Shown here: one piece after another, positions 29,201 through 36,848 of the stretch
Position numbering within the stretch: the first letter of the stretch is position 1
How the letters are laid out: each line of letters starts with the position of its first letter
From: Cytophagaceae bacterium
GTDB taxonomy: Bacteria > Bacteroidota > Bacteroidia > Flavobacteriales > Flavobacteriaceae
Assembly (NCBI GenBank): GCA_002710685.1
Contig: PALD01000066.1
Span: forward strand, 62,001-126,000
Length of the DNA stretch: 64,000 bases
Reading direction: 5' to 3'
Notes under the pieces: model-generated
What the model was told of the DNA's origin: nothing
Databases searched by the model: none
What the model saw: the letters and a program-made list of their open reading frames with translations, nothing else
Made by a program: the position numbers and the translations under genes

Positions 29201-29373
29201 TGCTCACTAAAGTAATTGATATACTGGGCAAAGTTACTGGCCAGCATGAACCATTCTTCTGCATTAAGGTCTTGCAGTTTAAAGCTTGCTGGGTCAAGGG
29301 CACCAAGTGCCCTTGAGGCCTGTGAAGTTCCCTGTCTTTCCCTTAAAAATATATCGTCGTACTTTTTTGCCAT
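26212..29373 (-). CDS. eCIS baseplate protein (Afp11/gpJ-like)
   Basis: 1,053 residues. The C-terminal third shows the Baseplate_J pattern: RVSERLRHKDRAVTLWDYE, then a hydrophobic VTIVVVPD strand, and the YLNARNSFFV and KFLSPWAF segments. The N-terminal part is a large extension, longer than classic phage J proteins. Similar enlargements are known from Bacteroidota systems such as AlgoCIS, where they build a cage around the spike; whether that holds here is inference. It forms a wedge with the Afp12-like protein. Confidence 0.87.
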   Translation of the reverse strand: MAKKYDDIFLRERQGTSQASRALGALDPASFKLQDLNAEEWFMLASNFAQYINYFSEHNAKTPEGDWKDFFKHDEIKTIKNLLANAQINKDLTPHLTLFVTFLRLLDLSNKRFNNITARHLDFYYQEILQLPKKAPVADKVHLLFELAKNISQTGIDTHTQFNGGKDGLGKLRLYQNPELTTVNKAQVVQLKGIIHDKNSTNGRIKVAPVANSLDGNGAELKDNKSWWPFGYPATWDDRPALDDAVMGFAISAPVLRMKEGQREILMTLTCAENIENIDPAELIDHIFISLTGEKKWVSSLKLLTETENGFQTSVSGNTIQLALSIDKAEKAIVDFDDELHEGNYPPGVPVLKLMLDTEAPEAYQLYLKLAGLTLINTNVTVRVSGIVSLDLENDIGKINATKPFYPFGTRPFKGSNFRLKYDEMFNKKWAWLNAEFKWLNTPDSFRDLYFAYRNQRVNSITEYVKLIHQVDTAATRQFLRDTGDYADDAAFEEAIKNIDLNELGLKNGNIIAAPSPVNLLVPDQYHFKASVKAESDTGSDTTTNFNLFQEDSTTGYMAQLPYTNTNTKPGDTALEITLKQSFYHDLYPRLYSLAIAKNSTSTIIPNEPYTPFIESVTLQYIASQNLNNLTGAQDVGLGPLQLYTIHPFGIAPSRDKVLPSYPHGGSLYIGLENVQQLQKVSMLFQLLEGTENTLSPTFTGNEKIQWEILTPAGWRNITHTAVSLEGTGNFLKSGIVAINIPEDATSEGTLMPQRLIWLKAKMDKNYDSVSRFIDIKAQVVLAEFENQGNTLEHLKSGLAAKTISKQVIRTADVKSITQPYSSFGGKPEEDAQAYRRRVSERLRHKDRAVTLWDYEHLVLQHFPEIHKVKCLNHTCCSFLSPGKVTIVVVPDTVNQNVHDIFEPRVSQAKLNDIQVYLNARNSFFVTPKVTNPEYEPVKVTLLAKFKKGLDENYHKELLKMDIKKFLSPWAFVETAGIIFGVSLHKSHLIKHLEDLDYVDYLENVVMEHNGESKTQVFPSNPKAILVSSKNHIVENAEDKCVKESTTFSTAPC

Positions 29374-29379
29374 GACTGT

Positions 29380-29790
29380 TTATACTTCGCTTCCTTCTTG
29401 TTTATAGAACGGGAAAACAATGTTTCCACGTGAGTTTGTGATTCTTACCATATAATCAAGCTCCAGGAGAACCTCTCCATTAAGCTCGTTGCTGTTATCT
29501 ATTGCTATTTTTATAACCTCTATCCTGGGCTCATAATACAGTATTGCCGTTTTTACCAGTTCTTTTATGTAGGTCTTTATGGTGAGGTTGAGGGGCTCAA
29601 ACAGGAGTTCCTGTAAGTTGCAACCATATTTTGGTGCCATGATTCGTTCGCCCACTTTAGTGGATAATAATATCCTGAGGCTTTCATGAATATCCTGTAC
29701 ACCCGTGGAGAGCGATGCGCTTTCGGTTTCTTTTGTGAACCTGGGAGGAAAGCTCCACCCTGTTCCTAAAAAGGGTTGTTCGGTTTTCAT
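29380..29790 (-). CDS. eCIS baseplate gp25-like protein (Afp9)
   Basis: 136 residues, GPW/gp25 family. The core motif STKVGERIMAPKYGCNL matches the usual TxxGERxxxPxFG signature, and the end strand ELDYMVRITNSRGNIVFPFY is also typical. It joins baseplate to the first sheath ring. Six bases separate it from the J-like gene and five from PAAR. Confidence 0.95.
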   Translation of the reverse strand: MKTEQPFLGTGWSFPPRFTKETESASLSTGVQDIHESLRILLSTKVGERIMAPKYGCNLQELLFEPLNLTIKTYIKELVKTAILYYEPRIEVIKIAIDNSNELNGEVLLELDYMVRITNSRGNIVFPFYKQEGSEV

Positions 29791-29795
29791 ACCTG

Positions 29796-30086
29796 TTATC
29801 CTATTAATACTGTAAATTCACCTACCACGATTGTCCCACCATGAGCTGTTGAATCACCCATCCTCGCCGCGGGCATACCACCTATGAACACGGTGGATGA
29901 TCCCATTGCAATTGAGTCTGGTGGGCCTGTACAAACGGCCATATCGCCCACGCGAGCTGCTGGCATGCCGCCTATCAGGACCGTGGCTTCGCCAGGGGGA
30001 AGTATGGGGCCTCCCACATGGGGACTTCCATTGGGGTTTGGCATGGGGCATACGTGCATATCATTTATTCTTGCTGCTGCGGGCAT
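29796..30086 (-). CDS. PAAR-repeat spike tip (Afp10-like)
   Basis: 96 residues with the PAAR pattern: MPAAARINDMHVC at the start and three GGMPAAR-type turns. His11, Cys13 or His23, Cys52 and His82 can make up the zinc site at the cone tip. It should cap the VgrG-like trimer and pierce the target membrane. The gene is short and has no C-terminal toxin extension, so the tip itself is probably not a cargo. Confidence 0.95.
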   Translation of the reverse strand: MPAAARINDMHVCPMPNPNGSPHVGGPILPPGEATVLIGGMPAARVGDMAVCTGPPDSIAMGSSTVFIGGMPAARMGDSTAHGGTIVVGEFTVLIG

Positions 30087-30144
30087 GTTTTATATTTTTT
30101 TATTTGGGTTATCAATTCCTTTTGTTTCAAGCTTCATTTCAGTT

Positions 30145-31893
30145 TTAGTTTATCTGCACGAGTGAACCTTTTAAAACGGCCACCGCACTTGTTGAAACCT
30201 CGGCTCCCGCACTACCTTCTGCTTTAAATTCGGCATTGGCCTTTACGGTTACATTTGTGCCTTCAAGGTTGATGTCTCCACTGCTTTTTATATTGATGTC
30301 TGAGCTGCTTTCCATGGAAATGCCATCACTGCTCAGCAACATATTGTTAGTCCCTCCATCATCTATTGCTATTTCGCCAGCATCATCATCTATGATCACC
30401 GTGCGGCCTCCTGGTGTCTTGATGGTAAGGCTTGCCTTGTCATCATTGAATATCATTTCCATCCCGCTACGGGTAATGAATCCCTTTTCATGATTATCAT
30501 CAGAAGCGGCCAGTGGTGCGGGTTTTGCGCTGCTGTTGAGCATTCCGAGCACCACGGGGTAGTTGGGGTCGTCATTAAGGAACCCCACGATCACCTCGTC
30601 CTCAATTTCTGGCCTGAAGAACGAGCCCCGCGTGTCCCCTGCGTCTAGCGTGCATATCCTGGCCCATATACCTTCTTCATCCTTGTTGATTATGGGCAGC
30701 TTTATCAAGATTCTATCTTCGCCATCAGGATCACCCTCTAGTTGAGTTACCACACCTATCTGTAATCCACTTATGGCAGGGATGAGCCCCGAAGCCGGTT
30801 TTTGGCTTATCTCAAAGGTTTCTGAAATCCATTCTGGGTTTAACCCAAATTGTGCATGACAAAACCAATTGCCATCTGACAATTCATGCTTTACCCCCGT
30901 GATATACACTTTTCCATTAAAGCGGTCACCCACACCCTCCAGGTTGAGCAGCACACCGGGTTTTACCTTTGGTATGCCCTGAAACTTGATTCTTCCCCGT
31001 GTCCTTGCCAGTTGCTGGTACTTGAAGGTGGCGTCGCTCCACCCCTGTAGCTGGACATCTGTCAATTGACCACCGTGCTTTAATTGAAGGTTTTCTACTT
31101 CAATGACCTGGGCCAGGTCAGCGGGTTGAAGATTACCGTTGAGTGCTATGCTGGGGTCATTGCCTTCTACTTCAAGATATTCTTGATCTGCTGGGTTCCA
31201 GCCGTAGGCAGTAATCTTGGAAAATTGATCCCTAGCATCAATCTCCCCGTCAAAATCAAGTAGTGTGGCCCCAAAAGCTACCGTTTCCACAGGTTCTTGC
31301 CCTAGATCAGGGTCTGTAACGGTGACAGCACCGTCATCAACAAAGCACAATTTTCCATTGGCCTGTACCCGTGTCAAGAGAAAATCCCAGTCTGACGATT
31401 GATATTGAATAAGTTCTGCATAGCTGGTAGAGGTAGATTGAACATCTGCGCTCAACCCTGTATATTGACCTATGATGTCCTCAATGATATCACTATCCGT
31501 CTTTTCATAATAATACGCACTCCTGCGACCCACGGTCATTCTCACGGCTTCGTCACGGCATTCTATCAACAGGGCAGAAACACTGTCCCTTATTTTTATA
31601 CTGTGCTTGATCACAATGCCCTTAAAAACGGTTTCCTCATCATTGTGGTAACCTGCTTTTATTTCAATTTTTTTACCTGGTACAAACAAATCTTCATTGC
31701 TGAGCTTAAAATCCTGGGAAGCAGCTTCACCATCAAAAATCATCAGTTGAGCCTTTGATATCCTGTTTACCTCTTTTGAGATGGATATGGATTTGACCTG
31801 GTACACGGCAGAAAGTTCTTCACCCTCAACGAGTACCTTAAAGGTCACAAGGTCTGGACTTTGACTGGTCTGTATGGTTCTACTGTTGTTCAT
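30145..31893 (-). CDS. VgrG-like spike protein (Afp8)
   Basis: 582 residues. The N-terminal ~350 residues are gp27-like (hub), followed by an OB-fold region around GVVTQLEGDPDGEDRILIKLP (~375-450), and a C-terminal beta-prism of short Thr/Ser/Asp repeats (ISMESSSDINIKSSGDINLE) ending without an extra domain. It should form the trimeric central spike, topped by the PAAR protein encoded next. Confidence 0.93.
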   Translation of the reverse strand: MNNSRTIQTSQSPDLVTFKVLVEGEELSAVYQVKSISISKEVNRISKAQLMIFDGEAASQDFKLSNEDLFVPGKKIEIKAGYHNDEETVFKGIVIKHSIKIRDSVSALLIECRDEAVRMTVGRRSAYYYEKTDSDIIEDIIGQYTGLSADVQSTSTSYAELIQYQSSDWDFLLTRVQANGKLCFVDDGAVTVTDPDLGQEPVETVAFGATLLDFDGEIDARDQFSKITAYGWNPADQEYLEVEGNDPSIALNGNLQPADLAQVIEVENLQLKHGGQLTDVQLQGWSDATFKYQQLARTRGRIKFQGIPKVKPGVLLNLEGVGDRFNGKVYITGVKHELSDGNWFCHAQFGLNPEWISETFEISQKPASGLIPAISGLQIGVVTQLEGDPDGEDRILIKLPIINKDEEGIWARICTLDAGDTRGSFFRPEIEDEVIVGFLNDDPNYPVVLGMLNSSAKPAPLAASDDNHEKGFITRSGMEMIFNDDKASLTIKTPGGRTVIIDDDAGEIAIDDGGTNNMLLSSDGISMESSSDINIKSSGDINLEGTNVTVKANAEFKAEGSAGAEVSTSAVAVLKGSLVQIN

Positions 31894-31901
31894 TATGATT
31901 T

Positions 31902-32591
31902 TTATTCTGCTTTTTTGACTGGTGGGAAATAAATTTCCTGACCAGCTACAAGCTTCCTGAAATTTGATATGCCGTTTGCCCTTGCCACTTGCAGGTAGTA
32001 CCTGCTATCTCCATAGATCCTGTTACTCATAAGGGGCAAGGTGTCACCTTCTTTGACAATTCTTACATGGGTAAGGTCTGGCGAATTGTTATTCTCCTGC
32101 GCTACCCGTAGTTCTTCTTCAACACTTTCTTTAAACTTTGCCCTTGCCACTGCGCGCAGGGGCTTGCCATCTGGTGAAAATAACTTGTACTCGATGCCCA
32201 TTTCAGTAAGCAACCCCTTAAAGAGGAGGTTGCCCCAGGTAATGAGCAGGTAGTTGGGTTTGTGTTGATCCCCGTCATAATCAAAGACCACATGTTTAAA
32301 GTGGTCTATGTCTTCAAGCACGCCCTCACCGTTTTTATTGTCATGGCCTTTGATCACGCCACTCCTGTCAAAAAGAAATTCAAGCTCAAGGTCCTGTGGT
32401 GGTATGCGCACAAAACTGGGTTGTGCGGCACTGGTGCCAGAGGCCTGCTGATCACTGTACTCGACCTTGTAGGATTCTGCATACTTTTCAGGGTTGAGCA
32501 GGGTGTGAAAAGTCCCGTTTTCAACTTCTTCCTGAAAGGTATCATCCTTATAGGCTGTGATCTTAAGCTTTGTAAGTTCGCCGGCGCTCAT
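31902..32591 (-). CDS. LysM-containing baseplate hub protein (Afp7-like)
   Basis: 229 residues. The N-terminal ~165 residues match the CIS tube-hub family (PEKYAESYKVEYSDQQ, then VRIPPQDLELEFLFDRSGV). The C-terminal ~50 residues are a LysM domain (VKEGDTLPLMSNRIYGDSRY). In Afp-like particles this protein connects the inner tube to the spike. The start is one base after the DUF5908 stop. Confidence 0.92.
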   Translation of the reverse strand: MSAGELTKLKITAYKDDTFQEEVENGTFHTLLNPEKYAESYKVEYSDQQASGTSAAQPSFVRIPPQDLELEFLFDRSGVIKGHDNKNGEGVLEDIDHFKHVVFDYDGDQHKPNYLLITWGNLLFKGLLTEMGIEYKLFSPDGKPLRAVARAKFKESVEEELRVAQENNNSPDLTHVRIVKEGDTLPLMSNRIYGDSRYYLQVARANGISNFRKLVAGQEIYFPPVKKAE

Positions 32592-32753
32592 CTATCGCTC
32601 CTTTTGCTGTTTGTTGATTTCTACCATTTCCTCGATGCAGGCCTGGATGATCTTCTCTTTTTTTTCCGTCGGTTTTGCTTTCGCGGAAGCGCTGGACTGC
32701 TCATCATCGTTTACATTGATCTTGATGTACAGTTCCTTGATTTCTATGGGCAT
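32592..32753 (-). CDS. DUF5908 family small protein
   Basis: 53 residues, read directly from the sequence. It starts MPIEIKELYIKINVND and continues with a charged Ser/Ala/Lys linker to a helix (EKIIQACIEEMVEINKQQ), the usual DUF5908 layout found in Bacteroidota injection loci. Its role is unknown. ATG overlaps the preceding tube gene's TGA, and its stop directly abuts the LysM gene's start, so it is firmly inside the operon. The linker is encoded by one of the GCTTTCGC-type palindromes. Confidence 0.9.
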   Translation of the reverse strand: MPIEIKELYIKINVNDDEQSSASAKAKPTEKKEKIIQACIEEMVEINKQQKER

Positions 32754-33196
32754 CAGGTTATGGTTTTAAAATAGTTATATGCGAGTTCCACGGTCTCAAC
32801 GACGATGCCGTTCTCTTCGGCATTAAAGTCTGAAACGGTCCATTTAACGGGGTAGGCGTGTACGACGTTCCAGGTCATCAGGGGTTCATGCTCCTGGTTG
32901 AGTAGCTTTACTGTAAGGTCTATGGGCTTGAACTCAAAGTCTTCAATGGCCTCACGGCACCATTTCACGAGTTCTGAATCCTTGAACAACCCACGTTTTA
33001 GGACCAGGTTTGGAAACTTGGTGCGTACCGGGAACTTGTGCTTGAAACGGTTCTCCCCACCTTCGGTAAACTCTTCGGTCTCGATACCCACAGAGAGCCC
33101 GCTTACTGATTGAAACTCCTGGTCCTGGTCCTTAGTGGAAATTCCCGTGAATTCAACCTTGAAGTGAAAGCCTACCGGTGGATAAAAAGTTGCCAT
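32753..33196 (-). CDS. eCIS tube protein, second copy (Afp5-like)
   Basis: 147 residues, T4 gp19-like tube family: PPVGFHFKVEF at the start, a VSGLSV strand, LVLKRGLFKD, and a final LLNQEHEPLMTWNV/AYPVKW pattern. It is a diverged paralogue of the 144-aa tube protein encoded just upstream. In Afp-like particles the minor tube protein forms the first ring on the baseplate while the other builds the shaft. Three bases separate the two genes. Confidence 0.93.
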   Translation of the reverse strand: MATFYPPVGFHFKVEFTGISTKDQDQEFQSVSGLSVGIETEEFTEGGENRFKHKFPVRTKFPNLVLKRGLFKDSELVKWCREAIEDFEFKPIDLTVKLLNQEHEPLMTWNVVHAYPVKWTVSDFNAEENGIVVETVELAYNYFKTIT

Positions 33197-33199
33197 CTC

Positions 33200-33634
33200 C
33201 TACTCGTTCTGTATGGTGAGGCCCTCGTGGGCAATTTCCATGGACTCGATGGCGACCTCGTTAGCATCGCCCTTGAGGTCCGTGGATTGTACCTTGACGG
33301 GGAAGGCGTTTTTTACCTTCCATACGATTACGGGTTCATGCTCTTCATTGAGGAGGCTTATGGTAATGTCCCTGCGCTCAATGGTATTGAGCTTAACAGA
33401 GTTCCACCAGGTAAAATACTCGTTATCACCTTTAAAAGAGCCTCTCTTGAGCGTGATATTGCTAAACTTTTGCATGCCCGGCATCTTGATCTTGCTGTAC
33501 TCTGGGCTTGCTCCCTGGCGGTATTCTATAAGTTCTGTCTCAACGTCAAGGCCTGAAACCTCGGTAAACCCGATGTTTGTTCCCGCCCAGTCTACCGAGA
33601 AATGAAATTTAACTAATGGGTATGTTGCTGCCAT
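33200..33634 (-). CDS. eCIS major tube protein (Afp1-like)
   Basis: 144 residues, same gp19-like fold as the next gene (PLVKFHFSVDW, TEVSGLDVETE, ITLKRGSFKG, LLNEEHEPVIVWKV). It is the likely bulk subunit of the inner tube that carries cargo. A 101-base gap before it, the largest after the sheath, holds a GCTTCCGC-type hairpin that could tune expression between sheath and tube. Confidence 0.93.
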   Translation of the reverse strand: MAATYPLVKFHFSVDWAGTNIGFTEVSGLDVETELIEYRQGASPEYSKIKMPGMQKFSNITLKRGSFKGDNEYFTWWNSVKLNTIERRDITISLLNEEHEPVIVWKVKNAFPVKVQSTDLKGDANEVAIESMEIAHEGLTIQNE

Positions 33635-33735
33635 GATTTAAAATTTTATGGTTGCTTTTTAATTGTTGTTATGCCTTACGGCGAAAGAAATATGGTCTGT
33701 GTCCTTTTCGCGGAAGCGAAAAAGCGCCTCACGTC

Positions 33736-35178
33736 CTAAGATTCCTGCATCTTATGGCTGAACTTAAGGATGATGAACTCTGCCGGCCTCACGACTGCCA
33801 TACCTATCTCCACGTTCATGATTCCATTGAGGATATCATCTGCGGTCATGGTCTGTCCCAGGCCCACGCGCACAAAGAATGCCTGTTCAGGCTTTGCGCC
33901 TGCCAGAGCGCCGGCGCGCCATTGCAGCGTGAGGAAGTTTTCTATCATGGCACGTACCTTGACCCATGTATTTGCGTCGTTACCTTCAAAAACAAATTGC
34001 TCGGTCGCCTTTTTTACAGATTCTTCAACCATATTGAAGAAGCGGCGCACGGAGATGTACTTCCACTCATTGTCATTGCCTGCAAGGGTACGTGCCCCCC
34101 AGACGATGATGCCCTTACCGGTAAATGGCCTGATGGCGTTTATTGATTTACCTGTGGTGTGTATATTGAGGTCCTTTTGCTCTTCATGGGTTACCAGTTT
34201 TGAGACGCTCAATGCAGCAGAAAGTGATTCATTTGCAGGGGCTTTCCAGACGCCCCTGTTTTCATCAACCCTACAATAGATTCCCGCCATTGCTGGGCTG
34301 GGAGGTAGGGTTATGGTCTGGTCTGCGATAAGCTGCTTGAGGTCGTTATAGAGAATGAGGTCAAAATTAGGGTCTGCATTGTCCGCGAGAACATCAAGGG
34401 TCTCCCCATTGAGGTCACCATCTGTTACGGTGTCTCCCTCATCAGTAACCGTATGGGTCAGGCTGACATCACCTGCTTGATAGACGTAAGGATATACGGT
34501 TTTTAAAAATGGATGGTATGCAGCACCATATTTAAGAAGGTCCACACCGTTGCCCAGGGTGGATGCCGCCCTTACATTTGAGGCATCATCATTAAAGGAA
34601 TCCATAATCACAAACCTGTCCCCTAATTTTTGAGCCTGTTGCAGGGCTTCGTTCATAAGTGTATAGTAGTTTGCCGCAGCGGTACCACCGGATAGTGACA
34701 CAGCATCTGGAAATACAAATAGGGTAGGCTCATCAAATTTTTCAACTTGATTGAGGCCATCAGTAAGGTCTGGTTTAGACACACTACCTCCAGTGTAATC
34801 CCCCACAGAGACTATATAGCAGGGCCCGCCACCATTATCAAAGTACATGCGCATGGCGTAGTACATTAAAAATGGACTGGTCGCCCCCATGGTTATTGTG
34901 CTCTTTCTGGACAATACGGTCGTGGGGGCAGCGCTGTTGACCTTATCTGCCACCGTGATACTGATATTGACCTCACTTTCTGCCCCGCCAAAGTACGTTT
35001 GATATTCTAGAAGCGAAGTTATACGCGTAGGCTTATCAGTAAGGTCTTCACCATTTTTAATAGCCATCTCCGTGTATCCTATAAAGGCTGGGATTGCTGT
35101 TTCTACCTGGGCAACTGATGGAGGAAATACTGATATTTCCTCAACATAGACCCCAGGTGTTTTGTAAGCTGTTGCCAT
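33736..35178 (-). CDS. eCIS tail sheath protein (Afp2-like)
   Basis: 480 residues. Start KTPGVYVEEISVFPPSVAQVETAIPAFIGYT is the classic sheath N-terminus. The C-terminal part has RRFFNMVEESVKKA, RAMIENFLTLQWRAGALAG and VRPAEFIILKFSHKM. Only one sheath gene is present, unlike Afp and PVC, which carry three. Contraction of this layer drives the tube into the target. Confidence 0.95.
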   Translation of the reverse strand: MATAYKTPGVYVEEISVFPPSVAQVETAIPAFIGYTEMAIKNGEDLTDKPTRITSLLEYQTYFGGAESEVNISITVADKVNSAAPTTVLSRKSTITMGATSPFLMYYAMRMYFDNGGGPCYIVSVGDYTGGSVSKPDLTDGLNQVEKFDEPTLFVFPDAVSLSGGTAAANYYTLMNEALQQAQKLGDRFVIMDSFNDDASNVRAASTLGNGVDLLKYGAAYHPFLKTVYPYVYQAGDVSLTHTVTDEGDTVTDGDLNGETLDVLADNADPNFDLILYNDLKQLIADQTITLPPSPAMAGIYCRVDENRGVWKAPANESLSAALSVSKLVTHEEQKDLNIHTTGKSINAIRPFTGKGIIVWGARTLAGNDNEWKYISVRRFFNMVEESVKKATEQFVFEGNDANTWVKVRAMIENFLTLQWRAGALAGAKPEQAFFVRVGLGQTMTADDILNGIMNVEIGMAVVRPAEFIILKFSHKMQES

Positions 35179-35193
35179 AATTATTGAATTTAG

Positions 35194-36048
35194 TTAGATA
35201 TATATTTCTGAAAATGTTTTTACTATGTTGCCACCAGAATCCTTTTCAAATACTATGGATCTCGCTGTCGCTGCGGGGTAATCCATATCGCCGTCCTGTA
35301 TTGTCACCGTGCCGTTCTTGACAAGTGGTTTAAGCTGCGGGTCAGTAGTATAACTGGGTGATGTAGCCGTGCCCTTGTAATATCTCCAGAAGGTCTTGCG
35401 GTTGTTGAACAGGACCTTGAATACGGGAAGGCTCTGTGGTAAATTACCGTTGACCAAGGTGATGTTGTGCGTGGCATTGTCCCCCTTCATCCTTAAGGAG
35501 ATGATACCTATATTGTTCTTGGCTTCAACAGGGTCAAGATTTTCTTTGACAAGGTTAAAACCAGGCTCTGAAAGTGAAAAGGACGTCACGTATTGACTAT
35601 CATGATTCTTGTTGATATAATTGAATCCCGCGGGGACTTCTGTAGAAGGCCTGTGGTTGCTCAAATAATAGGGAATGCTGCTCATAGGGTTAGCCTCTGA
35701 GTAATTTTCAAACAGGGGGTCAGTTACCTTGAGCAGGAAATCAAGTATGATATCATCCCGTAGATCGATGCTGGGCCTGAAGGTATCAGGACCAGTACCT
35801 ACCTTTTCTACTTGTAGTGTTACCGTGAAGCCATCTTTTAATTGATGAAGTTGCATACGGTTGCCCTTAAGGAGCTTATGGGTCCTTATAGATGGTATTA
35901 CCGTAAGAAACTCTTTTTTATCATATAGCCTTAGCTGCTTTTGCAAAGTGGCATTGTCAACATCAAAAGCCGTCTCGCCATCATCCAGAAAATACCGGTG
36001 GTAGATATTGACCTTAAAAAGGGGTTTATATAGAATATTAAAGTCCAT
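35194..36048 (-). CDS. Unknown eCIS structural protein between terminator and sheath genes
   Basis: 284 residues from the ATG at 36048, which overlaps the DUF4255 stop by one base (TGATG); a TTG one codon upstream is possible. Mixed alpha/beta, no signal peptide. I recognise no named family, but a gene at this place is common in Bacteroidota eCIS operons. By position it could be a cap adaptor between tube end and terminator, as described for AlgoCIS. That is inference. Confidence 0.8.
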   Translation of the reverse strand: MDFNILYKPLFKVNIYHRYFLDDGETAFDVDNATLQKQLRLYDKKEFLTVIPSIRTHKLLKGNRMQLHQLKDGFTVTLQVEKVGTGPDTFRPSIDLRDDIILDFLLKVTDPLFENYSEANPMSSIPYYLSNHRPSTEVPAGFNYINKNHDSQYVTSFSLSEPGFNLVKENLDPVEAKNNIGIISLRMKGDNATHNITLVNGNLPQSLPVFKVLFNNRKTFWRYYKGTATSPSYTTDPQLKPLVKNGTVTIQDGDMDYPAATARSIVFEKDSGGNIVKTFSEIYI

Positions 36049-36647
36049 CAATTGATATGGTTTAATGTTCCTCCCAGTGTGGCAATAGGTGCCCTGGATC
36101 CTAGTATATGCTCTCGCTCAAGGCTTACCAGATTTAGCTTGTAAAGGGCAGAGGGATACGATTTTCCGCCCAGTGTACCCCAGATATAGTTAAGTTCTTC
36201 AAAGGTGGGGGTATAGAGTTCAACGGTAAATTTAAAATTGGTTATTGCCTGCATGGCCTCGTTGCTCCTTGAAAATGTCGTGTTGGTCTGGGTAAAAAGC
36301 TTTTTCCCCTGAAAGAACTCTATGATACCACTCAGGGACCTTAGCGAGAAGGCATAATCCGTGCGGTTGCATATAAATAAAAGGTACAGGTTCAGGTTTA
36401 TGGGATTGTTCTTATATATATGGTTTCCATTTTGGGTCACCGTGTTCTTTAAATTTTTCATCGCGGTTTCTTCTTCCATATTGAGCAATGAAAGCACGAT
36501 TTTATTATCCAGGCTCTGGTTGTCAGTATTGGGGTTATCTATGAACTGGGCGATATTGTCAAGCACGACCATGTTTTCACCCAGGCCCGTTTCATTAAGG
36601 TAGTTAGCTACCTGTTCCCGCACTATCTCTAAAGACTCATAAAGCAT
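36048..36647 (-). CDS. eCIS tail terminator (Afp16-like, DUF4255)
   Basis: 199 residues, DUF4255 family: LYESLEIVREQVANYLN at the start, NKIVLSLLNMEEE, NPINLNLYLLFICN and FKFTVELYTPTFEELNYIWG. In Afp and PVC the homologous protein caps the tube/sheath end and sets length with the tape measure. It is the first gene of the injection-system operon. A TAnnTTTG-type -7 box lies 20 bases upstream. Confidence 0.92.
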   Translation of the reverse strand: MLYESLEIVREQVANYLNETGLGENMVVLDNIAQFIDNPNTDNQSLDNKIVLSLLNMEEETAMKNLKNTVTQNGNHIYKNNPINLNLYLLFICNRTDYAFSLRSLSGIIEFFQGKKLFTQTNTTFSRSNEAMQAITNFKFTVELYTPTFEELNYIWGTLGGKSYPSALYKLNLVSLEREHILGSRAPIATLGGTLNHIN

Positions 36648-36666
36648 TTTGTGGATTTTTGTTTTT

Positions 36667-36674
36667 CAAATATA
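36667..36674 (-). promoter_or_regulatory. Candidate -7 box for the eCIS operon
   Basis: TATATTTG on the minus strand fits the Bacteroidota -7 consensus TAnnTTTG exactly and would place the transcript start about 13 bases before the first ATG. No clear TTG is seen at the expected -33 spacing, so the call is tentative. Confidence 0.4.
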
Positions 36675-36751
36675 TATTGATTATCAATGCGTTATTAAAT
36701 TAAAACCCCTGTTTTCAATCAGGATAATTCCTGTTTTTAAAGCGGTTAATT

Positions 36752-36786
36752 CCCCTATGGCAAGGGGGTGTTTTTCCCCTTTTTTT
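36752..36786 (+). promoter_or_regulatory. Alternative hairpins in the divergent spacer
   Basis: The plus strand can form either CCCCT(36752)/AAGGGG(36762) or AAGGGG(36762)/CCCCTT(36776) followed by five T. The two share the middle arm and exclude each other, as in an attenuator. It lies upstream of the lipoprotein/two-component genes; whether it is transcribed is unknown. Confidence 0.35.
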
Positions 36787-36817
36787 CATTTTTATAGGGT
36801 TAAATTTTTTTTTGAGT

Positions 36818-36825
36818 TACTTTAG
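36818..36825 (+). promoter_or_regulatory. Candidate -7 box for the lipoprotein gene
   Basis: TACTTTAG differs from TAnnTTTG at two places and lies 24 bases before the ATG at 36849. The same TTnACTTTAGG-like string recurs before the response-regulator gene (38890-38900), which makes it a little more credible. Confidence 0.3.
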
Positions 36826-36848
36826 GCGTAAGCCAAAAAATCAAAATC

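Noticed and set aside
29796-30086. PAAR protein as toxin-bearing tip
   Set aside because: The frame ends straight after the last repeat with no extension.
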